A DNA stretch of 55,709 bases from Acidobacteriota bacterium (lineage in GTDB: Bacteria; Acidobacteriota; Blastocatellia; Pyrinomonadales; Pyrinomonadaceae). Both the position numbers and the translations under genes were made by a program. The notes under the pieces were generated by a model. The model did no database searches. It was not told where the DNA came from and saw nothing but the letters and a program-made list of their open reading frames with translations. Position 1 is the stretch's first letter. Each line of letters opens with the position of its first letter. Below are positions 25,964 through 33,862 of the stretch, piece by piece. The stretch lies in contig JAFDVJ010000102.1 in the NCBI GenBank assembly GCA_018269075.1, positions 1-55,709 of the forward strand. The letters run 5' to 3'.

Positions 25964-25969
25964 ATTATA
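25964..25969 (-). promoter_or_regulatory. -10 box TATAAT upstream of epsI
   Basis: A perfect TATAAT on the minus strand lies 24 nt before the chosen epsI ATG. The expected -35 position reads only TGTGCG, so this is a -10 call with a weak -35. Confidence 0.5.
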
Positions 25970-26019
25970 CCAGCAAGTGAAAAACGCACAATCCGCGCGG
26001 TTTTCCGGCCCGCCGGCGT

Positions 26020-26466
26020 TTATTTTTTCGGCGGCTTCAATTCCCAGAGGACGTTGACGATCACCCAGCGGCCGTTAAAGCGCGCGACGTGCAGGTAATC
26101 GATCCAGTCCGAGGCGACGATCTTGACGCTCGCCGCGTTTTCGTAAACGTCGAGGATCGTCACGTCCTTCTGCTGTTTTTCCTTCGGCGTGTTCTTGCCG
26201 AAGCCCTTGCGCGTGCCCTGCACGAGGCCCATCGCGCTCATCTGTTCGAGCCGGCTGCGGCCGTCCTTCGTCATCACGATCCGTTTCGCGAGATCCGGAT
26301 GAAGCGCGTTTTCCATCCGCTCGGCATTGCCCTCGTACCAGCCCTCGATATAATCGAGCGCGGTCTGCGTGATCGCCGCCTTATCGGCCTCGGAAACGCC
26401 GGTCTGCGCCTGCGCCTGAAGAACGTAAAAAGAAAGGACGATCGCTGAAATCAGGATTATTTTCAT
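26020..26466 (-). CDS. Secreted NTF2-like (lumazine-binding-like) protein
   Basis: The product of 148 residues has a signal peptide ending in LQAQAQ. A domain of the SnoaL/NTF2-like cone fold follows, with ALDYIEGWYEGNAERMENALHP at the start and ASDWIDYLHVARFNGRWVIV at the end, typical of the putative lumazine-binding family. Its ligand or reaction is unknown. ATG at 26466 is used instead of an in-frame GTG at 26475. It lies 80 nt upstream of epsI on the same strand. Confidence 0.82.
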   Translation of the reverse strand: MKIILISAIVLSFYVLQAQAQTGVSEADKAAITQTALDYIEGWYEGNAERMENALHPDLAKRIVMTKDGRSRLEQMSAMGLVQGTRKGFGKNTPKEKQQKDVTILDVYENAASVKIVASDWIDYLHVARFNGRWVIVNVLWELKPPKK

Positions 26467-26606
26467 ATCATTCACCCGGCCGCCGGTTGTTTTTTCGGGA
26501 TGGCGGCCTCAGGTAAATCTACGCCGCGCGGCGGTTCGCGCGCAACGGTTTTGTGAAAAGCGGCGGGTTTCCGGTGAAATGCGGCCGGTTTCCGGTGACG
26601 GATGAA

Positions 26607-27377
26607 TCAGAGCTTTAAGAGCGCGTCGAGATTTTTCCGGTAGCGGCGGCTGGCGACGATCCGCGCGCCGGTTTCCAGAACGACTTCGAGCTCGCCGCTG
26701 AAAAGCGGCCGGAGCTCTTTGATCCGTTCGATCCGGACGATCGCCGAGCGGCGGATCCGCAGAAACTCGCGCGGATCGAGCCGGCCCTCGACGGCGTCCA
26801 TCGTTTCGCGCACCAGAAATTTTTCGCGACCGGCGAAGATCTCGATGTAATTGCCCTGCGACGCGATCCGGTCGATCAGATCGACGTTCAGCAGCCGGAT
26901 CCGTTCCTTTTCCCTGACGACGACGCGCCGGAGATAACCGGCTTCGGCGGGTTTCAGCTCGGCGAGCAGACCGGCGAGCCGGTTTTCGAGCGCGCGGCCT
27001 TCGCCCGTCAGGATACGGCGGCGGACGCGGTCGAGGGTCTTGTGAAAACGTTCCGCGTCGACCGGTTTGAGCACGTAATCGAGCGCGCCGGCCTCGAACG
27101 CGCGGACGGCGTGTTCGTCGTAGGCGGTCACGAACACGATTTCGGGCAGCTTTTCCGCGGCGAGCTTTTCGAGCGCCTCGAAACCGCCGAGCAGCGGCAT
27201 CTGTATGTCGAGAAAGACCAGCTCGGGCGCGAGCCGTTCGATCAGTTCGACGGCGTCGCGGCCGTTCGCGGCTTCGCCCGCGACGACGAGATCGGGCGCG
27301 TCCGCCAAAAGCCGCCGCAGCCCGCGCCGCGCGAGCGGCTCGTCGTCGACGATCAAAACACGAATCTCACGGTTCAT
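26607..27377 (-). CDS. LytTR-family response regulator (LytR/AlgR type)
   Basis: The 256-residue protein has a receiver domain at 5-125, with acidic pocket D11/D12, phospho-acceptor D57 (LVFLDIQMP), T in FVTAYDEHA and K in YVLKPVDAE. A LytTR DNA-binding domain follows at about 150-255 (RRVVVREKERIRLLNVDLID, FLRIRRSAIVRIERIKEL). Its kinase partner is encoded upstream at 27827, but 450 bp of repeat-rich DNA separates the two genes. LytTR regulators often control surface polysaccharides and secreted factors, which fits its place between exosortase and EpsI, but no target site can be named. Confidence 0.95.
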   Translation of the reverse strand: MNREIRVLIVDDEPLARRGLRRLLADAPDLVVAGEAANGRDAVELIERLAPELVFLDIQMPLLGGFEALEKLAAEKLPEIVFVTAYDEHAVRAFEAGALDYVLKPVDAERFHKTLDRVRRRILTGEGRALENRLAGLLAELKPAEAGYLRRVVVREKERIRLLNVDLIDRIASQGNYIEIFAGREKFLVRETMDAVEGRLDPREFLRIRRSAIVRIERIKELRPLFSGELEVVLETGARIVASRRYRKNLDALLKL

Positions 27378-27380
27378 AGC

Positions 27381-27413
27381 GATTTCGGATTTCGGATTTC
27401 GGATTTCGGATTG
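27381..27413. repeat. Heptanucleotide tandem array (ATTTCGG)n
   Basis: Four ATTTCGG units lie within 4 nt upstream of the response-regulator ATG and therefore occupy its ribosome-binding region. No purine-rich Shine-Dalgarno site is seen there. Confidence 0.88.
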
Positions 27414-27549
27414 TTCGAAATGCCGTTCCGCGGTCTTTAAGTTTATTCACAAATTCGGTCTTTGGTATTTGGTCTCCGAACTGTTCGGCACGTGCTCAAA
27501 CGCGCTTTTAATGATTTTTGAGACAAATCGCCGCGAACTGAAAAGACCG

Positions 27550-27662
27550 GACGGTGAGCGGTTGTTTTTGATCCGCGAAAGACACTAAAACCGCTAAAAA
27601 AACACGAAAGAAATTTAGTGTTTTTGGTGTTTTTGGTGGATAAATAAACAACCGATCGCCGT
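27550..27662. repeat. Dispersed hairpin repeat with nonamer units, copy 2
   Basis: It resembles copy 1 at 25153-25260: GGTGAGCGGTTGTTTTT is followed by GACACTAAAA-type units, then inverted TTTAGTGTTTTTGGTG units and GGTGGAT. It lies between the histidine kinase and response regulator genes. The remainder of the 27414-27826 gap shows short RRTCTTT-type heptamers near 27750-27780 and no gene. Confidence 0.72.
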
Positions 27663-27826
27663 GCTGACGGTTCCGATTCAACCGAAAACGCGATTCACGA
27701 ACGAGTCGCCAACCCGGTCGATTACCGTGCCGGATAACTCTGCTTTGGTCTTCGATTAAATTTCAAAGACCGAAGATCGAATTTACATCAAAACTCAAAA
27801 CCGAAGCCTTCAGCCGCTCCGGCTTT

Positions 27827-28918
27827 CTACAGCCGGTACGGAATTTTTATCCTGACCGCGAAACCGCCGGCGGCGGCGGCGATCTCGAATTCCTGCTGCG
27901 CGCCGTACAGCTTTTCGAGCCGTTCGCGCGTGTTTTTCAGACCGATGCCGGTTTCCGCGACCGCCGCGCCGCCTTCGCCGTCGTCGCTCACGCCGAGCGT
28001 CAAAAATCCGTTTTCGCGGCGGCTCTCGATGACGATCTTTCCGGCTCCGGCCCGCGGCGCGAGGCCGTGGCGGATCGCGTTTTCGACGAGCGGCTGCAGG
28101 AGCAGATTCGGAATGCGCGCGTCGAGCGTTTCGGCTTCGATCCCGAAATCGACCGTCAGCCGGTCCTCGAAACGGACCTGCTCGATCTCGAGGTAGGCGC
28201 GCAGAAATTCGAGCTCGTCGCGCAGCGCGACCTCGCGGACGCTCTCGCTTTTGAGCGCGACCCGGAGCAGCTCGCTCAGACGGACGAGCATCCGGTCGGC
28301 CGCCGCCACGTCCTCGCGCATCAGGACCGCGATCGAATTGAGCGTGTTGAACAGAAAATGCGGCTGAAGCTGCATCCGCAAAGCGTCGAGCCGCGCCTCG
28401 GCGAGCCGCGTTTCGAGCTGTGCGGCGGCGAGCGCGAGCCGCGCCGTTTCGCGTTCGCGTTCGAGATACCGGCGATTGAGCTCGCGCAGGTGCCAGAGCC
28501 CGACGAGAATCCAGTAGGTCAGCAGATCGACGTGAAATTCGATGAGCGCGAGTTTTTGAAACGTCGCCCAGAAAGCGAAGGGCCGCGCCGGGTCGCCGAA
28601 CAGACCGCGCTGCACGAGGATGTAGATCGACAGGTGCAGAAACGCGGCGAGAAACGCGGCCGCCAGGTGAAGCGCCGCGTTTCTGGCGAAATGCGCCCGT
28701 TCGAGCGGAAACCTTTTCGCCAGATAAACGATCGGCGGCGTCAGCACGGCCCACGAATAACCGCAGAGCAGCCAGACGACGAGCAGCGGCGAAAAAGCGA
28801 GCGGCTGCTCGGCATAGGCGGCGCTGACGTAATTCTGAAGCGCGAAAAACACGCCGAAGAGCGTCCAGCCGAGCAGGATCGTTGTGATGATTCGCCAATG
28901 ACGACCGATAAACTTCAT
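27827..28918 (-). CDS. LytS/YehU-type membrane sensor histidine kinase
   Basis: The product of 363 residues starts MKFIGRHWRIITTILLGW. It has four membrane segments in the first 150 residues and no recognisable extracellular sensor domain. The His_kinase family domain follows, with the phospho-acceptor His in QLQPHFLFNTLNS. The ATPase domain has LLLQPLVENAIRHG (N box) and SDDGEGG, then ETGIGLKNTRERL (G box). Kinases of this type pair with LytTR regulators, here the gene at 26607. GGAG lies close before the ATG at 28918, which is preferred to an upstream start giving an Arg-rich extension. Confidence 0.92.
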   Translation of the reverse strand: MKFIGRHWRIITTILLGWTLFGVFFALQNYVSAAYAEQPLAFSPLLVVWLLCGYSWAVLTPPIVYLAKRFPLERAHFARNAALHLAAAFLAAFLHLSIYILVQRGLFGDPARPFAFWATFQKLALIEFHVDLLTYWILVGLWHLRELNRRYLERERETARLALAAAQLETRLAEARLDALRMQLQPHFLFNTLNSIAVLMREDVAAADRMLVRLSELLRVALKSESVREVALRDELEFLRAYLEIEQVRFEDRLTVDFGIEAETLDARIPNLLLQPLVENAIRHGLAPRAGAGKIVIESRRENGFLTLGVSDDGEGGAAVAETGIGLKNTRERLEKLYGAQQEFEIAAAAGGFAVRIKIPYRL

Positions 28919-28982
28919 TCTCCGACGCGCCCGCCGGACCAAAAAGCCCGCCGGTTTCGCTATCATATCACAGCCGATTTTC

Positions 28983-29011
28983 GGCGCGGCGAATCATCGT
29001 TTCGCCGCGCT
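28983..29011 (-). terminator. Hairpin after the MFS exporter gene
   Basis: AGCGCGGCGAA and its near-perfect complement enclose a 7-nt loop just beyond the MFS stop codon. No T tract follows, so it may only attenuate. Confidence 0.45.
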
Positions 29012-29021
29012 CCGGTTTGGT

Positions 29022-30266
29022 CTAAAACTGCAGCTTTCGCAGCTTGTCCGCCCGGATCGCGGTCGCGCCGACGACGAGCAGCGTGATCGCGCCGCCGAAA
29101 ACGACCGAGGTCGTGACGCCGAGCAGGCGGGCGGCGAGCCCCGATTCGAACGAGCCGATCTCGTTCGACGAGCCGATGAAGACGCCGGTGACGGCCGACA
29201 CGCGGCCCTTCAGATGTTCCGGCGTCAGCGTCTGCATCAGCGTCTGGCGGACGATCATACTGACGCAGTCGAACATCCCGCTCAGAAAAAGCAGCCCGAG
29301 CGAGAGATAAAAGCTCCGCGAAACTCCGAACAGGATCATACAGACGCCGAACCCGGCGACCGCCCAGAGCATCTTCCGGCCGGCGTTCCGGCCGAGCGGG
29401 TGATGCGCCAGATAAAAGGCCGTGACGATCGAGCCGATCGCCGGCGCGGCGCGCAGAAAGCCGAAGCCCTGCGGCCCGGCGTCGAGAATGTCGGCGGCGA
29501 AAACCGGCAGCAGCGCGACCGCGCCGCCGAACAAGACGGCGAACAGATCGAGCGTGATCGCGCTTAAAATGATCTGATTGCCGAAAACGAACCTGACGCC
29601 CGACAAAAGGCTCTCTTTGATCGGGAGCTTTTCGGCCGTTTCCGGCAGCGGCTTCGCGCCGATCAGCGAGAAGCAGACGAACGCGAAAGCGATCAGAAAA
29701 AGATCGGCCGAATAGGCGGCCGAGATCCCGAAAAATCCGTAAACGAGCCCGCCGACGGCCGGCCCGAGCACCGAGCCCGCCTGCCAGACGGTCGTGTTCC
29801 AGCTGACGGCGTTCGCGTAAAAAGTCTTCGCCGGCAAGAGCTGCGGCATAAACGAGAAGACCGCCGGCCCGACGAAGCCGCGCGCGCAGCCGCTCAGAAA
29901 AATCACCAGATAGATCGGCAGCACGCCGAGCCGGACGAGCAGATTCTGCGGATCGAACGAGTATGTAAACAAAAAAAGCGAGCACAGGATGAGTATCAGA
30001 TTGCAAAGAATGATGATCTTTTTGCGGCTCGTCAGATCGGCGAGATGGCCGGCGTAAAGCGCGACGGCGATCGACGGGACGACCTCGACGAGCCCGATCA
30101 TCCCGAGCGCGAGCGGGTCCTTCGTCAGATCGTAGATCTGCCAGCCGACGACGACCGCCTGAATCTGCATCGCGAGCGTGAAACAGAAACGGGCGGTCAC
30201 GAACGACCGGAATTCCGGTATCCGGAGCGCCGCGTAAGGGTCGTTGGGAGCGTTGAGTTCACTCAT
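29022..30266 (-). CDS. MFS exporter of the EntS/DHA3 type
   Basis: The 414-residue membrane protein has about 12 helices, the motif GHLADLTSRKKII in the first cytoplasmic loop and GCARGFVGPAVFSFMPQLLP in the helix 4-5 region. It is of the enterobactin-exporter/DHA3 group, which pumps small molecules out. The cargo is unknown. The ATG at 30266 is only 8 nt from a perfect -10 box, so the mRNA may be leaderless; no Shine-Dalgarno site is visible. Exosortase lies upstream and the histidine kinase downstream on the same strand. Confidence 0.88.
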   Translation of the reverse strand: MSELNAPNDPYAALRIPEFRSFVTARFCFTLAMQIQAVVVGWQIYDLTKDPLALGMIGLVEVVPSIAVALYAGHLADLTSRKKIIILCNLILILCSLFLFTYSFDPQNLLVRLGVLPIYLVIFLSGCARGFVGPAVFSFMPQLLPAKTFYANAVSWNTTVWQAGSVLGPAVGGLVYGFFGISAAYSADLFLIAFAFVCFSLIGAKPLPETAEKLPIKESLLSGVRFVFGNQIILSAITLDLFAVLFGGAVALLPVFAADILDAGPQGFGFLRAAPAIGSIVTAFYLAHHPLGRNAGRKMLWAVAGFGVCMILFGVSRSFYLSLGLLFLSGMFDCVSMIVRQTLMQTLTPEHLKGRVSAVTGVFIGSSNEIGSFESGLAARLLGVTTSVVFGGAITLLVVGATAIRADKLRKLQF

Positions 30267-30274
30267 ATCCGACA

Positions 30275-30280
30275 ATTATA
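30275..30280 (-). promoter_or_regulatory. -10 box TATAAT of a probable leaderless transcript (MFS exporter)
   Basis: The perfect TATAAT on the minus strand ends 8 nt before the ATG at 30266, where transcription would be expected to start. The -35 position (GTGCTT region) is weak. Confidence 0.5.
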
Positions 30281-30331
30281 CTTTCCCGGTTCGTTTTAAG
30301 CACGCCGTTCGAGACTTCGCGGCGCGGTCAA

Positions 30332-31255
30332 TTATTTGGCCGGAGCGAATCGGCGGAAGAGCGCCAGCAGGATGAAATTGAAGAGGATCAAAAGCCCGAG
30401 CGCGGCGACGTAGACGAGCCAGCCGAGCGCTTCGTGGAGCGTGCCTTCGGTCGCCTGTTTGCCGTAGTAATAGGTCAGCACGCCGGTCGTCGTGACGCGC
30501 GCGGCGTTCGTCAGGACGGCGATCGGGACGGCCGACAGCATCAGCACGACGGCCCGCCAGAAGTCCGAATTTTTCAGAAATCCGAACCCGCCGGTTTGGC
30601 CTGCGCCGTCTTTCGCGCGCGTGAAGTAGGCGAGGATCAGCGCGAGCGTGACGAGCGTCATCAGGCTCCGGATGCCGCTGCACGCCTCGACCACTTCGAG
30701 CGCGATGACCTGCGTCGCGCCGCGCGGCAGGATCTCGAAGACGTTGCCCTTGCGAACCGTCGGAATGTCGAACAGGCGAATGCCCCAGACGGCGATCTGC
30801 GACGCGTAGATCTGGAGCGGAAACGCGATCTTGTTGAAGATGATCTGCGGGATCGGAATCGCCAGAAGCACGAGCGCGAACGGGACGGCGAGCAGCCGCA
30901 CGAACCGCGCGCCGAAAAAATAGACGACGACGCCCGCGAGCATCACGACGAGCGAAACGCGCTGCGTGAACAGCTCGGCCCCGAGCGTGCCGCCGAGAAG
31001 CATCAGAAACGCGAGCAGGATCAGCCCGCCGCCGAACGCGAGCCGCGGCGTCCGCGCCGTCTTTCGAAGCCCGTCGAATTCGAGCCAGACGATAAACGCG
31101 ATGACGAACGGCACGAGCAGGCCGTGCGAATAATTCTCGTCCGTCCACCAGTCGCGGCCGAGCTTCGCGAGCACGCCCGAATACAAAAAGACAAGCGCCA
31201 GCCCGAGCAGGAGCGGTTTCCAGAGATCACCCAAATTTTTCGTGCCGGAATTCAT
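30332..31255 (-). CDS. xrtA: Exosortase (XrtA type by locus)
   Basis: The product of 307 residues is an eight-or-more-helix membrane protein with the exosortase catalytic set: Cys in EACSGIRSL (C192), Arg in LTNAARV (R253) and His in GTLHEALGW (H274). Exosortases cleave PEP-CTERM signals and pass the protein on to the cell surface, acting like sortases in the inner membrane. The XrtA assignment rests on the linked exopolysaccharide genes at 5775-15825 and on EpsI at 25295. The ATG at 31255 is used instead of an in-frame TTG at 31270. No classical full-length PEP-CTERM substrate is encoded in this window; the only candidate is the micro-protein at 13244. Confidence 0.93.
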   Translation of the reverse strand: MNSGTKNLGDLWKPLLLGLALVFLYSGVLAKLGRDWWTDENYSHGLLVPFVIAFIVWLEFDGLRKTARTPRLAFGGGLILLAFLMLLGGTLGAELFTQRVSLVVMLAGVVVYFFGARFVRLLAVPFALVLLAIPIPQIIFNKIAFPLQIYASQIAVWGIRLFDIPTVRKGNVFEILPRGATQVIALEVVEACSGIRSLMTLVTLALILAYFTRAKDGAGQTGGFGFLKNSDFWRAVVLMLSAVPIAVLTNAARVTTTGVLTYYYGKQATEGTLHEALGWLVYVAALGLLILFNFILLALFRRFAPAK

Positions 31256-31312
31256 CGAATACGAGGTCAAAAAACGTCAAATCGCGCCCATCTTCCGCAA
31301 AGACTAATAAAG

Positions 31313-31389
31313 TTTTGGAAGTTTAGGAAGTAGATTGTCTTCTTCCCAAACTTCCAAAACTTCCAAAACTTCCAAAACTTCCCAAACTG
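31313..31389. repeat. Inverted nonamer array (CTTCCAAAA)n
   Basis: TTGGAAGTT-type units at 31314-31334 face about four CTTCCAAAA units at 31350-31386. The array stops at the stop codon of the FG-GAP gene (31391). It fills most of the space before the exosortase. Confidence 0.8.
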
Positions 31390-31390
31390 A

Positions 31391-32458
31391 TTAAGGAACG
31401 AACGCGTTCGGGACGGGGCGGTCGCCGGGCGCGCCGAAGTTGGTGATCAAGGTTCCGGCCGTCGAGCGGCTGACGAACCACGTGCCGCCGCGGTAAACGG
31501 CCGCGTCGGTTTTGCCGTCGCCGTCGTAATCGCCCGGCGCAGGGACATCGCCGTTCGCGCCGAACGGGAACGAGAAGAACGAACCGTCCTCCGACCGCTG
31601 GACGAACCATTCGCCGGTCGTCGGGCGCCAGACCGCGATGTCGGCCTTGCCGTCGCCGGTCCAGTCGCCCGGCACGGGTTTGTCGGTGCCGACGCCGAAA
31701 CGGTAGACGCGGAACGTGCCGTCCGAGCTTCGGAGATACCACCACGAGCCGTCCGACGGGCGGAAGACCGCGATGTCGGTTTTGCCGTCGCCGTCGAAAT
31801 CGGCCGTCAGCGGCTTGTCGGAAGCCGCGCCGAAGCTGACGATCGACGTGCCCGAGCCGCCGGAATTCGAGATGAACCAGGTCGCCGTCGACGGCCGGAA
31901 GACGGCCGCGTCGGTCTTGCCGTCGCCGTCGTAGTCGCCGGAGACCGGAACGTCGGTGCTCGCGCCGAACGGGAACGAGAAGAACGTGTTGTCTTCCGAC
32001 CGCTGGACGAACCAGAAGCCGGTCGACGGCCGCCAGATCGCGATGTCGGTCTTGCCGTCGCCCGTCCAGTCGCCGGGCTGGAGCGAATCGGTCGCGAGAC
32101 CGAAGCTGAACACGCGGAACGTGCTGTCGGCGCTCCGGACGTACCACCACGAGCCGTCGGACGGACGGAAGATCGAAACGTCGGTCTTGCGGTCGCCGTC
32201 GAAATCGAACGGCGTGCGGTTGATGTCGGCCGACCAGAAACCGGCGGTCAGGCTGAAATTGCCGCCCGCGCTCGGTCCGCCCGCGAGCGGCTGGCCGAGC
32301 GTCGCATTGACTTCGAACGCGCCGCCGGTCGACGTGCCGCCGCCGCCCGCAATGACCGATTTCGTGATCGCGAAATTGCCGCCCGACTGCGCCGCCGCCG
32401 CGCCCGCAAAAATCGCGAACGCGCTCAAAGCCCACATAATTTTCCCAAAAATTTTCAT
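31391..32458 (-). CDS. Secreted FG-GAP/VCBS-type repeat protein
   Basis: The 355-residue protein has a signal peptide ending in AGAAAAQ and a short region (LTAGFWSADINRTPFD). Six repeats follow, each opening with a calcium-loop-like motif such as GDYDGDGKTDAAVFRPS. Blades of two kinds alternate (SWWYVRS and FWFVQRSEDNTFFSFPFGA), so the six look like two copies of a three-blade unit. The fold is a seven-bladed-propeller relative of integrin alpha repeats, and calcium binding by the DxDxDGxxD loops is expected. The AAGGAG site lies 9 nt before the ATG. It ends in an unremarkable tail (PVPNAFVP), with no anchor. Confidence 0.88.
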   Translation of the reverse strand: MKIFGKIMWALSAFAIFAGAAAAQSGGNFAITKSVIAGGGGTSTGGAFEVNATLGQPLAGGPSAGGNFSLTAGFWSADINRTPFDFDGDRKTDVSIFRPSDGSWWYVRSADSTFRVFSFGLATDSLQPGDWTGDGKTDIAIWRPSTGFWFVQRSEDNTFFSFPFGASTDVPVSGDYDGDGKTDAAVFRPSTATWFISNSGGSGTSIVSFGAASDKPLTADFDGDGKTDIAVFRPSDGSWWYLRSSDGTFRVYRFGVGTDKPVPGDWTGDGKADIAVWRPTTGEWFVQRSEDGSFFSFPFGANGDVPAPGDYDGDGKTDAAVYRGGTWFVSRSTAGTLITNFGAPGDRPVPNAFVP

Positions 32459-32499
32459 CGTTTCATCTCCTTATACGCGACCCGCCGTTTCGAATTTTC

Positions 32500-32655
32500 T
32501 ATAAATAAATACTCAGTAAAGTAAAATTCCTGATAATTTGGTCTTTGATCTTTGGTCTTTGATCTTAGCTCTCGATTTTCTTTCAAAGGCCAAAGATCAA
32601 AGATCAAAGACCAACGGCTCTCGAAACTATCTAAAGAAACTTAACTTTACACAAT
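32500..32655. repeat. Dispersed repeat element, copy B
   Basis: Read on the minus strand it matches copy A (5618-5760): TGTGTAAAGTTAAGTTTC, TTTAGATAGTTTCGAG, a set of RRTCTTT heptamers, AAAATCGAGAG and an inverted ACCAAAGATCA set. The heptamer arrays (32538-32570 and 32586-32613) are the most divergent part. Confidence 0.7.
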
Positions 32656-33056
32656 ACTAAACGCGGCAATCGACCGTTTTTTTTCCAAAAAACTTTTACT
32701 TTCTGAACGTTCGGAAAAAAAACGTTTTCTATAAAATCCACCTTTTCGGCAAAATCGTCAAGAAAAATCTGCGGCAGACGCCGCGAAAGCCTCGTTTCGC
32801 CCTCAATTTTCCGGCCGGCGGAGCGCCGCCGACTGATTTTGCCCGCAGACGAACGCCCCGCGCGCGTCGATCTCTTCCTGCCGGCGGCGGGTCGTTTGAG
32901 CGGACGGCCAAAAATTCCGAGGCATTTAGAAAATTGAAAGCCCGATTTTTGGAGCTCAGACCGGGAAAGATACGGCCCGGTGCTTTTTGCATCGAACAAA
33001 CGCCGCGTCTGCTTTGACGTTGAAAGCCGGTGAAACGTCGGTGCGTTTTGCAAACG
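32656..33056. other. Gene-poor region
   Basis: I see no convincing gene here. Open frames on the minus strand (32631-33080, 32956-33276) have no ribosome binding site, are rich in Arg/Ser and run through the inverted repeats. The segment has T-rich stretches near 32670-32730. Confidence 0.4.
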
Positions 33057-33128
33057 CAGTGCAGGCAGGGCCGCCTGCACTACGGTTTGCGGCCGCCGAT
33101 CGTAGTGCAGGCGGCCCTGCCTGCACTG
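33057..33128. repeat. Perfect 28-bp inverted repeat (hairpin)
   Basis: CAGTGCAGGCAGGGCCGCCT and the next 8 bases at 33057-33084 recur exactly as the complement at 33101-33128, with a 16-nt loop. Imperfect direct repeats of about 41 bp, beginning CGCCGCG and sharing TGACGT-GAAAGC-GAAACG, flank it at 33001-33041 and 33149-33189. Confidence 0.9.
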
Positions 33129-33466
33129 AGCGCGACAGCGCGAACCAACGCCGCGCTGGCCGTGACGTCGAAAGCAAGCGAAACGCCTGACACCGCTGGC
33201 GCGGCGTTGGCAACCGGGACGGCCAGCGCTCCAGTCCGCCGCCGCGCTCCGAAATCAGACAATTTCCTGATGCCATATAATATCTGGCCCGGTGTTTAGT
33301 ACAGCATTTTATTAATTATCTAATGTTCCGAGTCCCGCGTTTACGCGGCCAACACGGCAAATGTGAGGTTTGGCCGCCTAAAGGCGGAACTCAAAACACT
33401 GGAAAACTTAAAAATTCGTGTAATAACGCCGCTGCCCTGAAGGCGAAACTCAACCCTGCGCGCCCG
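33129..33466. other. Repeat-rich gap
   Basis: It holds the right direct repeat (33149-33189), then AT-rich sequence. From about 33325 come several small inverted motifs such as CGCGTTTACGCG, GCCGCCTAAAGGCGG and CGCCCGTTAGGCGGGCG. No gene is visible. Confidence 0.4.
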
Positions 33467-33841
33467 TTAGGCGGGCGACGAGTTGTTCGGGGTTTTCTTT
33501 TTGGGGCGGCCGGTCAGGTATTCGGATTTGCGTTTGCGGCCGAGCGACTGGATCTGCGGCGAGTCGTCGCCGAACTGCGCCGAGACCTGCACGACCGCGC
33601 CGTCGTTTTTGGCGACGAGCTGCGTGCCCGCTTCGGCGATGATGTCGCGCACCTCGTCGAGCCGCGCGACGAGGTGCGTTTCCTCGACGAGCGCCGCGTC
33701 GAGCCGGTCGACGACCGTCTGGATCGCCGCCACTTCGAATTCCGGCTTCTGCGAACGATAGCCCGGAATGTTCTTCAGGTTGTTGAAATATCCTCTTTCT
33801 TCCGCCAGTTGATTCGGCGTCAATCTCTTGTTTTTAGCCAT
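33467..33841 (-). CDS. Small conserved-looking helical protein of unknown function
   Basis: The 124-residue protein starts MAKNKRLTPNQLAEERGYFN behind an AAGGAG site 9 nt before the ATG. A helical middle follows (EVAAIQTVVDRLDAALVEETHLVARLDEVRDII) with a heptad look, and a Lys-rich tail (GRKRKSEYLTGRPKKKTPNN). There is no signal or membrane helix. The predicted helix would suit a small coiled-coil or nucleic-acid-associated protein, but no family is recognised. A coiled-coil-like reading frame lies 21 nt upstream on the same strand (33863-34288). Confidence 0.75.
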   Translation of the reverse strand: MAKNKRLTPNQLAEERGYFNNLKNIPGYRSQKPEFEVAAIQTVVDRLDAALVEETHLVARLDEVRDIIAEAGTQLVAKNDGAVVQVSAQFGDDSPQIQSLGRKRKSEYLTGRPKKKTPNNSSPA

Positions 33842-33862
33842 TTTTATATTCTCCTTAATCGA

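Noticed and set aside
32631..33080. 149-residue minus-strand frame
   Set aside because: It is Arg/Ser-rich, enters the 28-bp hairpin and overlaps dispersed repeat copy B.
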